Shown: positions 27,040 to 36,200, counted from the first letter of the stretch. The stretch is 64,000 nucleotides of DNA from Burkholderiaceae bacterium (GCA_021166835.1 JAJPEN010000064.1:62001-126000), one strand, 5' to 3'. Notes: generated by a model from the letters alone, not told the origin. Program-made: numbers and translations.

Positions 27040-27900
27040 ATGGTACGAAGACGATCAGGCGGTGCTTTCGACGACCTCGTCGATCTCGTCGCGATGCTTC
27101 CCTGGTGGGCCGGTGTCGGCCTCGCGGTGCTCGCGTATGTCTGGCTCGGTTCGTTCGCCGTGACCCCAGCCGCTTCGTCTCCGGGTGTCCGGCCGGGCGA
27201 GCACGCGGTGGCCGTGCTTCAGGGAACCGCTGCGTCGATCGGCAGGTATCTCGTCCCGTTCATCTGCCTGCTGGGCGCGGGCTTGTCAGCGTGGCGGCGG
27301 GCGAAACGCAGGTCGCTGGTGCATGACGCGACGAGAAACGACGCGGCGGGCGCGGTCGCTCGCATGTCGTGGCGCGAGTTCGAGATGCTGGTCGGCGAGG
27401 CTTTTCGTCTCGACGGATATCGCGTCGTCGAGACGGGCGGCGCGGGCGCGGACGGCGGCGTCGATCTCGAACTGCACAAGGGCGACGAGACCTTCCTCGT
27501 CCAGTGCAAGCAGTGGCGGGCCTATAAGGTGGGCGTCGAGGTCGTGCGCGAGTTGTACGGGGCGATGGCGGCGAGAGGCGCAGCGGGCGGGTTCGTCGTG
27601 ACGTCGGGACGGTTCACGGGCGAGGCGCGTGCATTTGCCGCGGGGCGCAACGTCGAGCTCGTCGATGGCGGGCGGCTGGTGCGGATGATCGATCGGGTGC
27701 AGGCGACGAAGGCATCGAGCGATGCGCGCGGGGCGGGTGTCGTGCCGAATGCCGCGACCGCGTCGGGAAGCGCTTTGCGGTGTCCTTCCTGCGGCTCCGA
27801 GATGGTTCGTCGAAGTGCGAGGCGGGGGGCGAATGCGGGGAAGGCGTTCTGGGGCTGCTCGCGCTATCCAGCGTGCAAGGGGACGAGGTCGGTCGAATGA
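27040..27900 (+). CDS. Membrane-anchored Mrr-like restriction endonuclease with zinc ribbon
   Basis: A 286-residue protein with two N-terminal transmembrane helices (LPWWAGVGLAVLAYVWLGSF and RYLVPFICLLGAGLSAW). An Mrr_cat PD-(D/E)xK domain follows (MSWREFEMLVGEAFR, GADGGVDLELHKGDETFLVQCKQW), with the Asp and Q-x-K active-site residues intact. A C-terminal topoisomerase-type zinc ribbon (CPSCGSEM...FWGCSRYPACKG) completes it. Such proteins are widespread and probably nick or cut foreign or modified DNA at the membrane. A 53-base stretch of its zinc-ribbon coding sequence is duplicated at 29,081-29,133. Confidence 0.88.
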   Translation: MVRRRSGGAFDDLVDLVAMLPWWAGVGLAVLAYVWLGSFAVTPAASSPGVRPGEHAVAVLQGTAASIGRYLVPFICLLGAGLSAWRRAKRRSLVHDATRNDAAGAVARMSWREFEMLVGEAFRLDGYRVVETGGAGADGGVDLELHKGDETFLVQCKQWRAYKVGVEVVRELYGAMAARGAAGGFVVTSGRFTGEARAFAAGRNVELVDGGRLVRMIDRVQATKASSDARGAGVVPNAATASGSALRCPSCGSEMVRRSARRGANAGKAFWGCSRYPACKGTRSVE

Positions 27901-27960
27901 CTCGAGCATCAGCCGTTCGGACAGCTGCTCGCTCTTGCGTCGGCGTGTAGTGTCGACTGC

Positions 27961-28179
27961 ATGAGGATCGCGACGGGGACAGTCGTCGGCGGCAAGGTCA
28001 TCGTCCAGGGCGAGGCATTGCCCGAAGGCACTGTGGTGACGATTGTTGCCCGGGAGCCGGCCGAGCGCTTCGTCATTCCTCCGGAACTCGAGCCGGAACT
28101 CCAGGCTTCGCTGGCGGAAGCCGAGCGCGGCGAAACGATTTCCGCAGACCGACTACTGAGCCGTCTACGCCGCCGCTGA
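27961..28179 (+). CDS. Antitoxin of a ParE/RelE module
   Basis: A 72-residue acidic protein (MRIATGTVVGGKVIVQGEALPEGTVVTI, then a Glu-rich helix ending LLSRLRRR). It matches the small antitoxins found immediately upstream of ParE-like toxins. The next frame starts 5 bases later and encodes the first part of such a toxin, which is truncated. The antitoxin itself looks complete. Confidence 0.7.
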   Translation: MRIATGTVVGGKVIVQGEALPEGTVVTIVAREPAERFVIPPELEPELQASLAEAERGETISADRLLSRLRRR

Positions 28180-28184
28180 GCCCG

Positions 28185-28313
28185 GTGTACGAGGTAGTCG
28201 TCACGAGGCGAGCGGCTGCCCAGATCGAACGTGCCGCAGCCTGGTGGGCGAAGAACCGGGTAGGCAGGCGCTTTGACGCATCTCCCAAAACGGGAGATAC
28301 TGTCCAGCGATGA
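28185..28313 (+). pseudogene. Truncated ParE/RelE-type toxin
   Basis: From GTG 28185 the frame encodes 42 residues. The first 25 (YEVVVTRRAAAQIERAAAWWAKNR) are the N-terminal helices of a ParE toxin. Similarity stops near 28,260, where the sequence turns into the promoter of the HigB gene, and a stop comes at 28,311. At least half of the toxin fold is lost, so it should be inactive. A HigBA module has apparently replaced the end of this toxin gene. Confidence 0.75.
28273..28301 (+). promoter_or_regulatory. Promoter and operator of higBA
   Basis: TTGACG (28,273-28,278) and GATACT (28,296-28,301) are spaced by 17 bases. The inverted repeat ATCTCCCAAAACGGGAGAT (28,280-28,298) spans the spacer and -10, a fitting site for autorepression by HigA. 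The predicted transcript start is within about 2 bases of the ATG at 28310. Confidence 0.75.
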
Positions 28314-28618
28314 GGGTCATCGCAAAGAGCAGCCTGAAGAAGTTCTGGGAGCGCCCCGGTTGCTCCGATGCGCGAGGCCCGCTGCAAAGCTGGTACGAAG
28401 AGGCCCTCGAGGCGAAGTGGCGCCGGTCACAGGACATCAAGGATCAGTACGCCAGCGCGAGCATCTGCGGCAACAACCGAGTGGTGTTCAACGTGGGCGG
28501 CAACAAATACCGACTCGTGGTCGAAGTGCAGTATCAGGCGGGGATCGTCTGGGTGAAGTTCGTCGGAACGCATGCGCAGTACGACCGCATCGACGTGGAG
28601 AGCGTGAATGACTATTAA
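28310..28618 (+). CDS. higB: HigB-family mRNA interferase toxin
   Basis: A 102-residue toxin: VIAKSSLKKFWERPG, LQSWYEEALEAKWRRSQDIKDQY, NRVVFNVGGNKYRLVVEVQY and VKFVGTHAQYDRID are all HigB hallmarks. It would cleave mRNA on the ribosome and be neutralised by the HigA encoded next. The stop overlaps the higA start by 11 bases. The module looks intact. Confidence 0.92.
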   Translation: MRVIAKSSLKKFWERPGCSDARGPLQSWYEEALEAKWRRSQDIKDQYASASICGNNRVVFNVGGNKYRLVVEVQYQAGIVWVKFVGTHAQYDRIDVESVNDY

Positions 28619-28967
28619 GCCGATCCGAAACGACGACGACCTGAAGAAGGTGTTCCGTCGCCTGGAGAAGATTTTCCAGGCCGAAGAGGGGACGGCGCAG
28701 GCCGATGAGCGCGACGTTCTGGTGACGCTCGTCGAGGCCTACGAGAACAGGCACTACGACTTCGGACCCGCGGATCCGGTGGAGGCCATCAGGTTTCGCA
28801 TGGAGCAGGAGGGACTGACGCCCCGCGATCTGGAACCTTTCATCGGTCCGAGCGGGCGAGTGTCCGAGGTGCTGAACCGCAGGCGACCGCTCAGCCTGCG
28901 GATGGTCAAGCGACTGCACGACGGGCTGAAGATCCCGTACGAGAGCCTGCTGGCCGAGTTGCCCTGA
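28608..28967 (+). CDS. higA: HigA-family antitoxin
   Basis: A 119-residue antitoxin with a C-terminal helix-turn-helix (MEQEGLTPRDLEPFIGPSGRVSEVLNRRRPLSLRM) and an N-terminal toxin-binding part. It both neutralises HigB and represses the promoter through the palindrome at 28,280. The order toxin-antitoxin is the usual one for this family. Confidence 0.92.
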   Translation: MTIKPIRNDDDLKKVFRRLEKIFQAEEGTAQADERDVLVTLVEAYENRHYDFGPADPVEAIRFRMEQEGLTPRDLEPFIGPSGRVSEVLNRRRPLSLRMVKRLHDGLKIPYESLLAELP

Positions 28968-29080
28968 CGCGCGGTGGAAGCCTTGGACTACGACGCCGCC
29001 CATGACTCAACGCTCCGTGATCCTGCATAGCCTCATGGGGTGGTGAGCCGAACTGCTCCTGCCTGCGCCCACAAAGCCGC

Positions 29081-29133
29081 CGAAGTGCAAGACGGGACGA
29101 ATGCGGGGAAGGCGTTCTGGGGTTGCTCGCGTT
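29081..29133. repeat. Duplicated fragment of the Mrr zinc-ribbon coding sequence
   Basis: This stretch matches 27,811-27,865 with few differences and an identical 25-base run beginning CGAATGCGGGG. Here it is out of any long frame and ends in a TAG, so it is a relic of a second Mrr-like gene or of a duplication. It lies in the otherwise gene-free gap 28,968-29,381, where I see nothing else. Confidence 0.8.
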
Positions 29134-29346
29134 AGCGTCCTTGCGCTCGCCACGCGGGGTAGCGCAATGCCTACAGGAGTATCTGGACTCGTCGCACCGC
29201 GCGTAGCGCGGCCCGATCCAGGCTCCCATGTTCGGATGTGACGCCAACGAGTTCGACGGTCGCCCAGGCGATCGACGCCTTCTCGACCGCTCGCCTTGCG
29301 CTGCCACTTCGCACAACGCATCGATCGGCAAAGCGGCCGGCGTCTG

Positions 29347-29375
29347 GTGACAAAAGGCACACAACCCGTTACGAT
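29347..29375 (+). promoter_or_regulatory. Probable promoter of the BrnT-like toxin gene
   Basis: GTGACA (29,347-29,352) and TACGAT (29,370-29,375) are 17 bases apart. The GTG start at 29382 lies 7 bases after the -10, so the transcript may be leaderless. No ribosome-binding site is visible, which agrees. Confidence 0.5.
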
Positions 29376-29381
29376 TTCGAA

Positions 29382-29675
29382 GTGAAGACCTTTCGGTGGA
29401 ATGCCGACAAGAACGCCGAGTTGCTGGCCGAACGTGGCGTGTCGTTCGAGCAGGTTGTAGTCGCTATCGAGGATGGGGGCCTGCTCGATGTTCTCGCGCA
29501 TCCAAACACGAAGAAGTACCCGAACCAGCGCCTCCTGGTCGTGGCTTGGGACGGCTACGCCTACCTGGTGCCGTACGTCGAGGACGACGAGTATTACTTC
29601 CTGAAAACGGTCATTCCGAGTCGGAAGGCGACGCGTGAATACTTGAAGACCGGAGAGCCAGATGAAACGACGTGA
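29382..29675 (+). CDS. BrnT-family toxin
   Basis: A 97-residue toxin starting at GTG 29382: KTFRWNADKNAELLAERGVSFEQVV, HPNTKKYPNQRLLVVAWDGYAYLVPYVEDD and FLKTVIPSRKATREYLK. This matches the BrnT-like RelE-fold toxins that pair with a CopG-type antitoxin ending in an ASVLHKYVTGRL motif, which is indeed encoded next. It overlaps that gene by 14 bases. The longer frame to 29,238 lacks similarity. Confidence 0.85.
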   Translation: MKTFRWNADKNAELLAERGVSFEQVVVAIEDGGLLDVLAHPNTKKYPNQRLLVVAWDGYAYLVPYVEDDEYYFLKTVIPSRKATREYLKTGEPDETT

Positions 29676-29991
29676 TCCTTTCGAGACCGAGATCCTCGAA
29701 GCCTATGAGTCCGGCAACCTCGAGTCGATCGCGACCAAAGCCGAACTCGCTCGCCTGCGCGAGGCAGCGAGGGCGACAGCCGTCAAGGATCGCCGCGTCA
29801 ATATCCGGATGTCCGCCGGCGACCTGCGCGACATCCAGGTGAAGGCGATGCAGGAAGGCATGCCGTATCAGACGCTGATTGCCAGCGTGCTTCACAAGTA
29901 CGTCACCGGGCGGCTCGAGGAGCGCAAGCCCGAGCCGTCGCGACGCGCAGCGGAGTCCAGGAGGACATCGCCGCGCAACGACAGGCACTGA
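29662..29991 (+). CDS. CopG-type antitoxin partner of the BrnT-like toxin
   Basis: A 109-residue protein: ETEILEAYESGNLES at the N terminus, then DRRVNIRMSAGDLRDIQVKAMQEG and MPYQTLIASVLHKYVTGRL, a ribbon-helix-helix domain. The last 25 residues (Arg/Ser/Pro-rich) are longer than usual and end close to the IS21 remnant, so the original C terminus may have been altered by the insertion. Confidence 0.85.
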   Translation: MKRRDPFETEILEAYESGNLESIATKAELARLREAARATAVKDRRVNIRMSAGDLRDIQVKAMQEGMPYQTLIASVLHKYVTGRLEERKPEPSRRAAESRRTSPRNDRH

Positions 29992-30010
29992 GGCTTCGCG
30001 CAGCCGCACG

Positions 30011-30286
30011 GGCGCGGTGCTGTTCTTCCAGCTGATGAATCGGCGATACGAGCGCGCCTCGACCGTCCTGACCTCGAACAAGGGCTTCGAGGAGTGGGGC
30101 ACGGTGCTGGGCGACGAGGTGATGGCTGCGGCGCTGATCGATCGCGTCCTGCATCACTGCCATCTCGTGAACATCCGAGGCAACAGCTTCCGGATGCGCG
30201 AGCACACGGCGCTTCGTCTCGCCGAGGACCTCGAAGCCGAGGTCAGCAAAAGGTCCGACCGTACCAGGGCGAGGGCCGGGAACTGA
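30011..30286 (+). pseudogene. istB fragment, IS21 transposition helper ATPase
   Basis: About 91 codons matching the IstB C terminus: AVLFFQLMNRRYERASTVLTSNKGFEEWG, then ALIDRVLHHCHLVNIRGNSFRM. The Walker A and B parts lie in the missing 5' region. There is no start codon suitable for expression. It abuts the end of the CopG antitoxin gene. Confidence 0.85.
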
Positions 30287-30357
30287 ACGTCAACCGGGCG
30301 GTCGAACTGTGCAAATTTCGTCCGCCAGAAATGTGCAATTTTCGGCCGACGTTGACA
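30011..30357 (+). mobile_element. IS21-family remnant (istB 3' part and right end)
   Basis: The 3' part of istB is followed by an intergenic tail with two copies of a GTGCAA(A/T)TTTCG box (30,309-30,320 and 30,333-30,344, period 24), and ends at or near GTTGACA (30,351-30,357). Repeated boxes close to the tip are typical of IS21-family ends. The left end, istA and the 5' two-thirds of istB are gone, so the element cannot move by itself. Confidence 0.75.
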
Positions 30358-30596
30358 GCCAAGGAGCGCGACCGCAGCGGCGCGCTGCTCTTGCGCGACT
30401 TCGTCAAGCACTCTTGCACGTTGCCCTCGAGTGGCTGCCGGAGGGGTGAATGTTGCGCCGTCGGAAGTCGGAGACTGCCTATTCAGCCGAGAAAGCTGCT
30501 ACGAACGCTTCGATATCCGAATAATCGGATTACAGGTAACTCGCACGGCGACCACAGGCGGTTCCGGAGCTGAGCCTCCCTCGCTTGTTCGACCCG

Positions 30597-31019
30597 TCAC
30601 GCCTTCCGCCAAGGGTCGATCACGTCGATGCCGCACTGCGCGAAGTCCTTGACGTTGCGCGTTGCCAAGCTGGCGCCCCTGGATCTGGCGATGGCGGCGA
30701 TCACCGCATCGAACTGGCTGATCGGCTTGCCTGCGGTCTTGCGGGAGGCCGCGATCTCGGCGTAGGCATCAGCCGCGTCACTGTCGAAGCTCAACACCTG
30801 TCCGGCCAGGTCCTGATCGAAGATGGCCCGCACTGCGGCCAGCAGCGATGACTTGCGCTTGCTCTCCGCGAGCAGACGTACGCCGTACAGCAGCTCGCCC
30901 CGCGTGACGGTGGTCGTGAACAGCGCAGCTCGGGGCTGTGCGGCCAGCCATTTCAGGGCATGTGCGTCGGGTTCGGGCCGGAGCGTCTCGGACAGTACGT
31001 TCGTATCCAGGACGATCAT
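30597..31019 (-). CDS. vapC: VapC/FitB-type PIN-domain toxin
   Basis: A 140-residue PIN ribonuclease with the first catalytic Asp in MIVLDTNVLSE, Glu in TRGELLYG, and the later aspartates in QFDAVIAAIARSRGASLATRNVKDF. All acidic residues are present, so the toxin looks active. I place the start at ATG 31019, overlapping the antitoxin stop by ATGA; an ATG two codons upstream (31025) is also possible. Confidence 0.93.
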   Translation of the reverse strand: MIVLDTNVLSETLRPEPDAHALKWLAAQPRAALFTTTVTRGELLYGVRLLAESKRKSSLLAAVRAIFDQDLAGQVLSFDSDAADAYAEIAASRKTAGKPISQFDAVIAAIARSRGASLATRNVKDFAQCGIDVIDPWRKA

Positions 31020-31264
31020 TCCCAAGACTCCAGCGGATCACGGATCGCTTCGCGCGCGGGCAACTCCAGTTCGACGCCGCCGAGTGGTTCCACGCGCGCG
31101 CGGATCGCTTCGATCAGAGAACTCGCACGCATCGGTTCGGCGGAGAGCGCCGCCCGTAGGATGTCTCGCGCTTCGTCCTCCATCGACCGTCCGTGGACCG
31201 CTGCCTGAATACGCAGCCGGGCCTTCAGGTCATCGTCGATATTTCGGATAGTCATGGTCGCCAT
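31016..31264 (-). CDS. vapB: VapB/FitA-type antitoxin
   Basis: An 82-residue ribbon-helix-helix protein: MTIRNIDDDLKARLRIQAAVHGRSMEDEARDILR is the DNA-binding domain of FitA-like antitoxins; the C-terminal part binds the toxin. It has an AAGGAAC ribosome-binding site and lies directly downstream of the promoter with palindromic operator at 31,278-31,317. Confidence 0.92.
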   Translation of the reverse strand: MATMTIRNIDDDLKARLRIQAAVHGRSMEDEARDILRAALSAEPMRASSLIEAIRARVEPLGGVELELPAREAIRDPLESWE

Positions 31265-31277
31265 ACGAGTTCCTTAT

Positions 31278-31317
31278 TCAATGACTGCATTTTAGTCATT
31301 GATGTAACTTGGGACAA
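31278..31317 (-). promoter_or_regulatory. Promoter and operator of vapBC
   Basis: On the minus strand TTGTCC (31,317-31,312), 17 bases, then TAAAAT (31,294-31,289). A perfect 9-bp inverted repeat TCAATGACT-N7-AGTCATTGA (31,278-31,302) overlaps the -10 and is the probable binding site of the VapBC complex. Confidence 0.75.
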
Positions 31318-31407
31318 ACTTGTCGCGTTGGGTTGCCGAAAAACAAATCGGCGTCACGCCGATCTCTTTCTGGGAATGGCACGAGGCGCTGACCCCACGA
31401 ATTCAAT

Positions 31408-31430
31408 CTAAATCGTTCTCATTTGCGATA
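31408..31430 (+). promoter_or_regulatory. Possible Fur box
   Basis: AATCGTTCTCATTTGCGATA lies 30-50 bases before the DUF1513 gene. It resembles degenerate Fur sites of betaproteobacteria (TTCTCATT half-site) and overlaps a TATGAT-like -10 at 31,429-31,434. DUF1513 genes usually sit in iron-uptake clusters, which supports iron control. Confidence 0.5.
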
Positions 31431-31461
31431 TGATCCGAAGCGATTCTCTCCGGGAGCCCGC

Positions 31462-32574
31462 GTGAACCGCCGTCACTTCCTGTTGCATCTCGGCGCTGCG
31501 CTCGGCGCCGCTTCCACGAGCCAACTGGCGCAGGCCGCCGTCGGCGGGACAGCCCTGCGGGTGGGCGGCGGCTGGCAGATGAACCAGCGCGAGTACCAGA
31601 TCGGCGCGCTGCAGGTGGACTGGGCGCAGGGCAAGGTGACGACGCAGTTCGCCGTGACCACGCCCACGCTGCCGCACGCGATCGTGCCCGAGCCCGGCGG
31701 CGGCTTCCTGGCCGTCGCGACACGCCCCGGCATCTGGATGCTGCGCGTCGATGCCGAAGGAGCCGTTTCGCATCGCATCACCTCGGCCGACGAGGGCGAC
31801 GCCCGCACTTTCGACGGCCACGTCATCGCCAGTCATGACGGGCGCTGGCTGTACACCGGCGAGACCGACCGCCAGACCGGCGCCGGCTGGGTGAGCGTGC
31901 GCGGCGCCGCCGATCTGCGCAAGGTTGCCGAACATCGCACGCACGGCATCGATCCGCACCAGATCCTCGTCGATCCGCAGGGCCGGCTCGTCGTGGCCAA
32001 CGGCGGCATTCCGCGCACGCCCACGGGTCGCAAGCGCGACCTGGACGAGATGGCGCCGAATCTCGTGCTGATGAATCCCGAGAATGGCGAGAAGCTGGGC
32101 GAGTGGACGTTGCCCGACCGCAGGCTGGCTCCGCATCACATCGCATGGAACCGTCCGCTCGCCGGTGGTCCGCTTTTGCTCGGCATCGGACTGCAGGCCG
32201 AGCACGACGACCCGTCGCGTCGCCGCGAGGCGCCGTTGCTGGCGGTGTGGGACGGAAAGGAGCTGACGATCCCGACCCACATGGTGGCCGACGGCTACGC
32301 CGGCGACGTGGCGGCCGGGCCCAACGGCGGCTTCGTGCTCACCGCGCAGATGGCCGATCGCATCGTGCTGTGGCAGCCGCACGAGCCGTCCGAGCTGCTC
32401 ACCATCGGCAAGATCCAGAATCCGTGCGGACTGTGGCCGCTGGACGACGCACCGGGCGTGGCGATCGGCGGCGGTCTGGGCCTGGCGCGCTGGCATCCCA
32501 CGGAAGCAGCGCGCATGCTGCGTTGGCCCGCCGGCCTGTCGGCCGGCAACCATTGGGCGTTGTTGACCGGCTGA
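31462..32574 (+). CDS. DUF1513 periplasmic beta-propeller protein
   Basis: A 370-residue protein with a Tat-like signal (NRRHFLLHLGAALGAA) and repeated propeller motifs (GGGFLAVATRPGIWMLRVDAEG, HDGRWLYTGETD, GIDPHQILVDPQGRLVVANGG). DUF1513 proteins normally accompany imelysin and EfeO/EfeB-type iron-uptake genes; none is nearby, so this gene is separated from its usual partners. GTG 31462 with GGGAG upstream is chosen. A possible Fur box precedes it. Confidence 0.85.
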   Translation: MNRRHFLLHLGAALGAASTSQLAQAAVGGTALRVGGGWQMNQREYQIGALQVDWAQGKVTTQFAVTTPTLPHAIVPEPGGGFLAVATRPGIWMLRVDAEGAVSHRITSADEGDARTFDGHVIASHDGRWLYTGETDRQTGAGWVSVRGAADLRKVAEHRTHGIDPHQILVDPQGRLVVANGGIPRTPTGRKRDLDEMAPNLVLMNPENGEKLGEWTLPDRRLAPHHIAWNRPLAGGPLLLGIGLQAEHDDPSRRREAPLLAVWDGKELTIPTHMVADGYAGDVAAGPNGGFVLTAQMADRIVLWQPHEPSELLTIGKIQNPCGLWPLDDAPGVAIGGGLGLARWHPTEAARMLRWPAGLSAGNHWALLTG

Positions 32575-32631
32575 CACTAGCGCTGCGAGGCGCTACCGGC
32601 GATTTGTCTCATCACACGCAAGGAGGCTGAC

Positions 32632-33216
32632 TTGACCGCGGGAGCATCCGAAACGCCGGACCTGAACGCCAGACACGGCCTGAACCCGCCGCACAGCGAA
32701 GTGGTTCGCGCGTGCCGCGTCATCGAGCCGGGCAAGGCCTTGGACATGGGTTGTGGCGCCGGCCGAAACGCGCTGTATCTGAGCCAGCTCGATTTCGATG
32801 TGACTGCGGTCGACGCCAACCCGAGCGCCATCGGCATGCTGCGGTCCATCATCGAGCAGGAGGGGATCGACAACATCGAGGCCCGCGTCTACGACATCAA
32901 TCTGGCGGATCTGGGTGCGACCTACGATTTCATCGCCTGCACCGTCACCTTGATGTTTCTCGACCCGACGCGCGTCGATGCCGTGATCGCCGACATGCAG
33001 CAATGCACTCGGGCCGGCGGTCACAACCTGATCGTGGCCGCCATGAGCACCGACGAGTATCCCTGCCCGATGAATTTCCCGTTTACCCTGCGCACGGGGC
33101 AGCTGAGCGCTGCCTATGCCGGTTGGGAACTGATCGAGTACAACGAGGATCTGGGCACGATGCACAATGGAGCGCGACTGCAGTTTGCCACCCTGCTGGC
33201 ACGCAAGCCCGCGTGA
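32632..33216 (+). CDS. tehB: TehB-like SAM-dependent methyltransferase
   Basis: A 194-residue methyltransferase starting at TTG 32632 with a perfect AGGAGG site. The SAM motif ALDMGCGAGRNALYLSQLDFDVTAVDANPSAI and downstream YDFIACTVTLMFLDP follow the TehB pattern, and the length equals E. coli TehB. TehB volatilises or detoxifies tellurite and selenite by methylation. The partner TehA is absent. Confidence 0.85.
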   Translation: MTAGASETPDLNARHGLNPPHSEVVRACRVIEPGKALDMGCGAGRNALYLSQLDFDVTAVDANPSAIGMLRSIIEQEGIDNIEARVYDINLADLGATYDFIACTVTLMFLDPTRVDAVIADMQQCTRAGGHNLIVAAMSTDEYPCPMNFPFTLRTGQLSAAYAGWELIEYNEDLGTMHNGARLQFATLLARKPA

Positions 33217-33259
33217 GGGCCGCACTCACCCGGCAGTCGAAACCGCTCGATCTCCCGCG

Positions 33260-36200
33260 TCACTTCATGCCGAGACTCAACTCGGCGTGCGGCACCCAGG
33301 CTTCGGCAGTGCCGGGGTTCGCGTCACTGGCGGACGGGGTGGCCGTGCCCGACGACGGGGTGGCATCGGTCTTCACGGCGCCCAGGAACAGGCGGGCGGC
33401 AGCAACGCCCTTGCCGGCCAGGTAGTCCTTGACGGCCACGGCGCGCTTCACGGCCAGCTGGCGGATGTCGTTCTCGTTCACGTCGATGTGGGCCATCAGC
33501 GCCTTTTCCATGTCGGCCACCGGAATGTCGCGCAGCATGCCGATGGCGTTGCGCGGCTTGCCGGGGATGTCGGCACGGCGGTACAGCCGCTTGAGCAGTG
33601 CGGGGTACTCCGGCGAAGCGGTGATCGACGCGCCGGCGTCGGGACCCGCGGCGGCGGCGTTGGCATCGGTGGCCTCCGCTTGCGCTGCCGAGGTCGAAGC
33701 CGGGGCCGGAGCGCTCGCGGCTGGCGCCCCGCTGCGTTGCTCGGCTGCCACCAACGCATCCAGGCGCTGACGCCTGGCCCCTTCGATCTCGGGTGACAGG
33801 CGGGCGCTGCCGATCACCGTGAGCTCGAGCCCCGGCCGGTCGGCCAGCGCCTTGGCCACGCGATCGAGCTGGGTGCGCGCCGCGGCGCTGAGCTGCGCGC
33901 TGCCGGCGGCGAACGCCACCTTCGACAGGTCCTGTCCGCTATCGCTGCCGCCCAGCGCGCGCGCCAGCAGGGTGAACGGCGCCGTGATGGCCTTGCCGAT
34001 CAGATTGACGATGCCCTTGAAGATGACGTGACCCAGCGAGAACTGCGGGTCGTTGATCGAGCCGCTGATGGGCAAGTCCAGGTCGATCACACCATGGCTG
34101 TCGGCCAGCAGTGCGGTGGCCAGCTGCACCGGCAGGCTGGCCGGCGCGCCTTCCACCGGCGCGCCGAACTCGAGCTGGTTCAGCACCAGCTTGTTGGTGG
34201 CCGTCAACTGGCCGTCGGGCTGGATCCTGTAAGCCACGTCCATGCTGAGCTTGCCGCGCTCGATGCCGTGGCCGGCGTACTTGACCGAGTAGGGCGACAG
34301 CGGCGGCAGATCCAGATCGGTCATCTTTGCCTGGATGTCCAGCGCCAGCGGGTGGGCCAGCGGGTTGATCCGGCCATGCACGCCCAACGTCGCCGTGCCT
34401 TGGGCCATGCCGCTCAGGCTCAGCTCGGCCATTTGCGGCTCTGCCCCCGGGGCCACCGAGCTGAAAGCGCCCAGCGTGCCGTCCAGGGCCGTGAGATCGG
34501 CCGAATAGTTGGGGCGGATGAAGTGATCGCTGAAGTCGATGTGCCCGCCCACGAGGCGCGTGGGGCCGAAGTGGATGATCGGCGCCAGCGGGTCTACCTC
34601 GGGTTCGGTCCGGGCTGCAGCCGGCCCGGGTGCTTCGTCGGACGCTTCCGAAACCGGAGTACCGGCGGCGGCAGTCGCCGGGCTGGCCGATGGCGCCTGA
34701 TCGTCCGACTTGACGATGTCCTGCAGGTTGATGCGCCCGCTCGGGTCGATCGCGATGCGGGCAAAGAAGTCGGACAGCTGCGTGCTGCCGATGGTCACCT
34801 GCGGCGCGCGGTCGGGCGTCAATCGCACGTCCAGCCCGTCCAGCCGCAGCTGCTTCCAGCTGAGCAGCTCCTCGCCTAGGCCGGCGCTCGTGCCCTCGGC
34901 CACGGGGGCCAACGGCGCCCGGGAGGCGGCCGGCGCCGCGCTGGCCGGGCGGGCGGCCTCGGCCGACTCCACGCTGGCCGACTTCACGTTTGCCGCCGTG
35001 CCCGGCCGGCTGTGGGTGCGCAGCTCGTCCACGCGGGCGTCGCCTTCGACCCGCACGCGCGGGCCGCGTGCGGTCTCGGCAAAATCGACCCGCCCCTTGA
35101 AGCTGGTGTCCGCGCGTAGCACCCGGATGTTCAGCCGCTCGCCGAAATACGGCTCGAAGGCCTGCAACGGCAGGCGCTCGGCGTCCACGCGGCCGCGCGC
35201 CGACAGCGGCGCCTGCGCCAGCTGACCGCGCCAGGACAGCCGGCCCGGCTCGCCGCCCGAACGCCGACCCGTGCCCAAGCGCGCGCTCAGCTCGAGTTCC
35301 ATGGGCTCCTTGCCCATCAGGTCGAGCTTGCGTCCCTCCATGCGCAGATCGGTGACTTCGGCGCGCACCGGCCGGGCCATCACCTCGTCGCGCCAGCCGA
35401 CGGTGCCGCCGGCCAGCGCGAACTCGTTGATCCGAACCGCCCAGGGCGTATTCGCCGGGCCCTGCTCGCGCGCTGCCGGTTTCGAGTGGGCAGGCGCTTC
35501 GGTCGGCGCGGTTTCGGAGCCGGGCAGCCAGCGTTCGGCCATCCAGCGCCGGTGCGCATCGCGCTCGACCACCACGCGCGGGCCTTGCACGGCCAAGCGA
35601 CCTACCGTGACGGTACGGCCCTGCGGGTCGAGCTGCACGTCGGCCAGCTCCAGTTTTTCGATGCGGGCCAGTTCATCGGCGGGCGTGTCGGGATTGCGGC
35701 TGCGCCGGCTCACGCGGGCGCCCTCGCCGCTCAGTTGCAGCTGGCTGAGCTGCACGCGCCTGGCGGTCACGCTCCAGGCGGGCGTGGCGTCCTGCTCCCT
35801 GGGCGGCGCCCATTGCAGGCTCGCATCGGCATCCAGCGTGCCGTCCAGGCGCGGCACCAGGTAAGGAGCCAGATAGGGCCCGGCCAGGGCCAGCGGTACG
35901 CTCGCGACCTGCACGCCGACCTCACCTCGAGCGGTGCTGACGCGGCCTGCGAATTTCAGCGCAGCGCCGGCTGCGTGCGCCGCCGGCGCAGTTGTGCTGC
36001 CCATCGCGCTGTCCGTCGCGCTGCCCGCCGCCGCCGCGGCGGCAGCCACCGAAGCCGCCGAAGCCGCCGCTGGCGCAGCCGCGCTGTCAGCCGATGCGGC
36101 AGCCGCCAGGGTGGTCGAACCCTCGAAATCGAAAAGCTGCTGCAGCGGATAGGCGATGGAGCTGGCGCTGACTTCCAGGTTTTCGAGCCGCACAGCCGCG

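Noticed and set aside
29238..29381. N-terminal extension of the BrnT-like toxin
   Set aside because: The extra 48 residues have no similarity to the family and lie upstream of the probable promoter.
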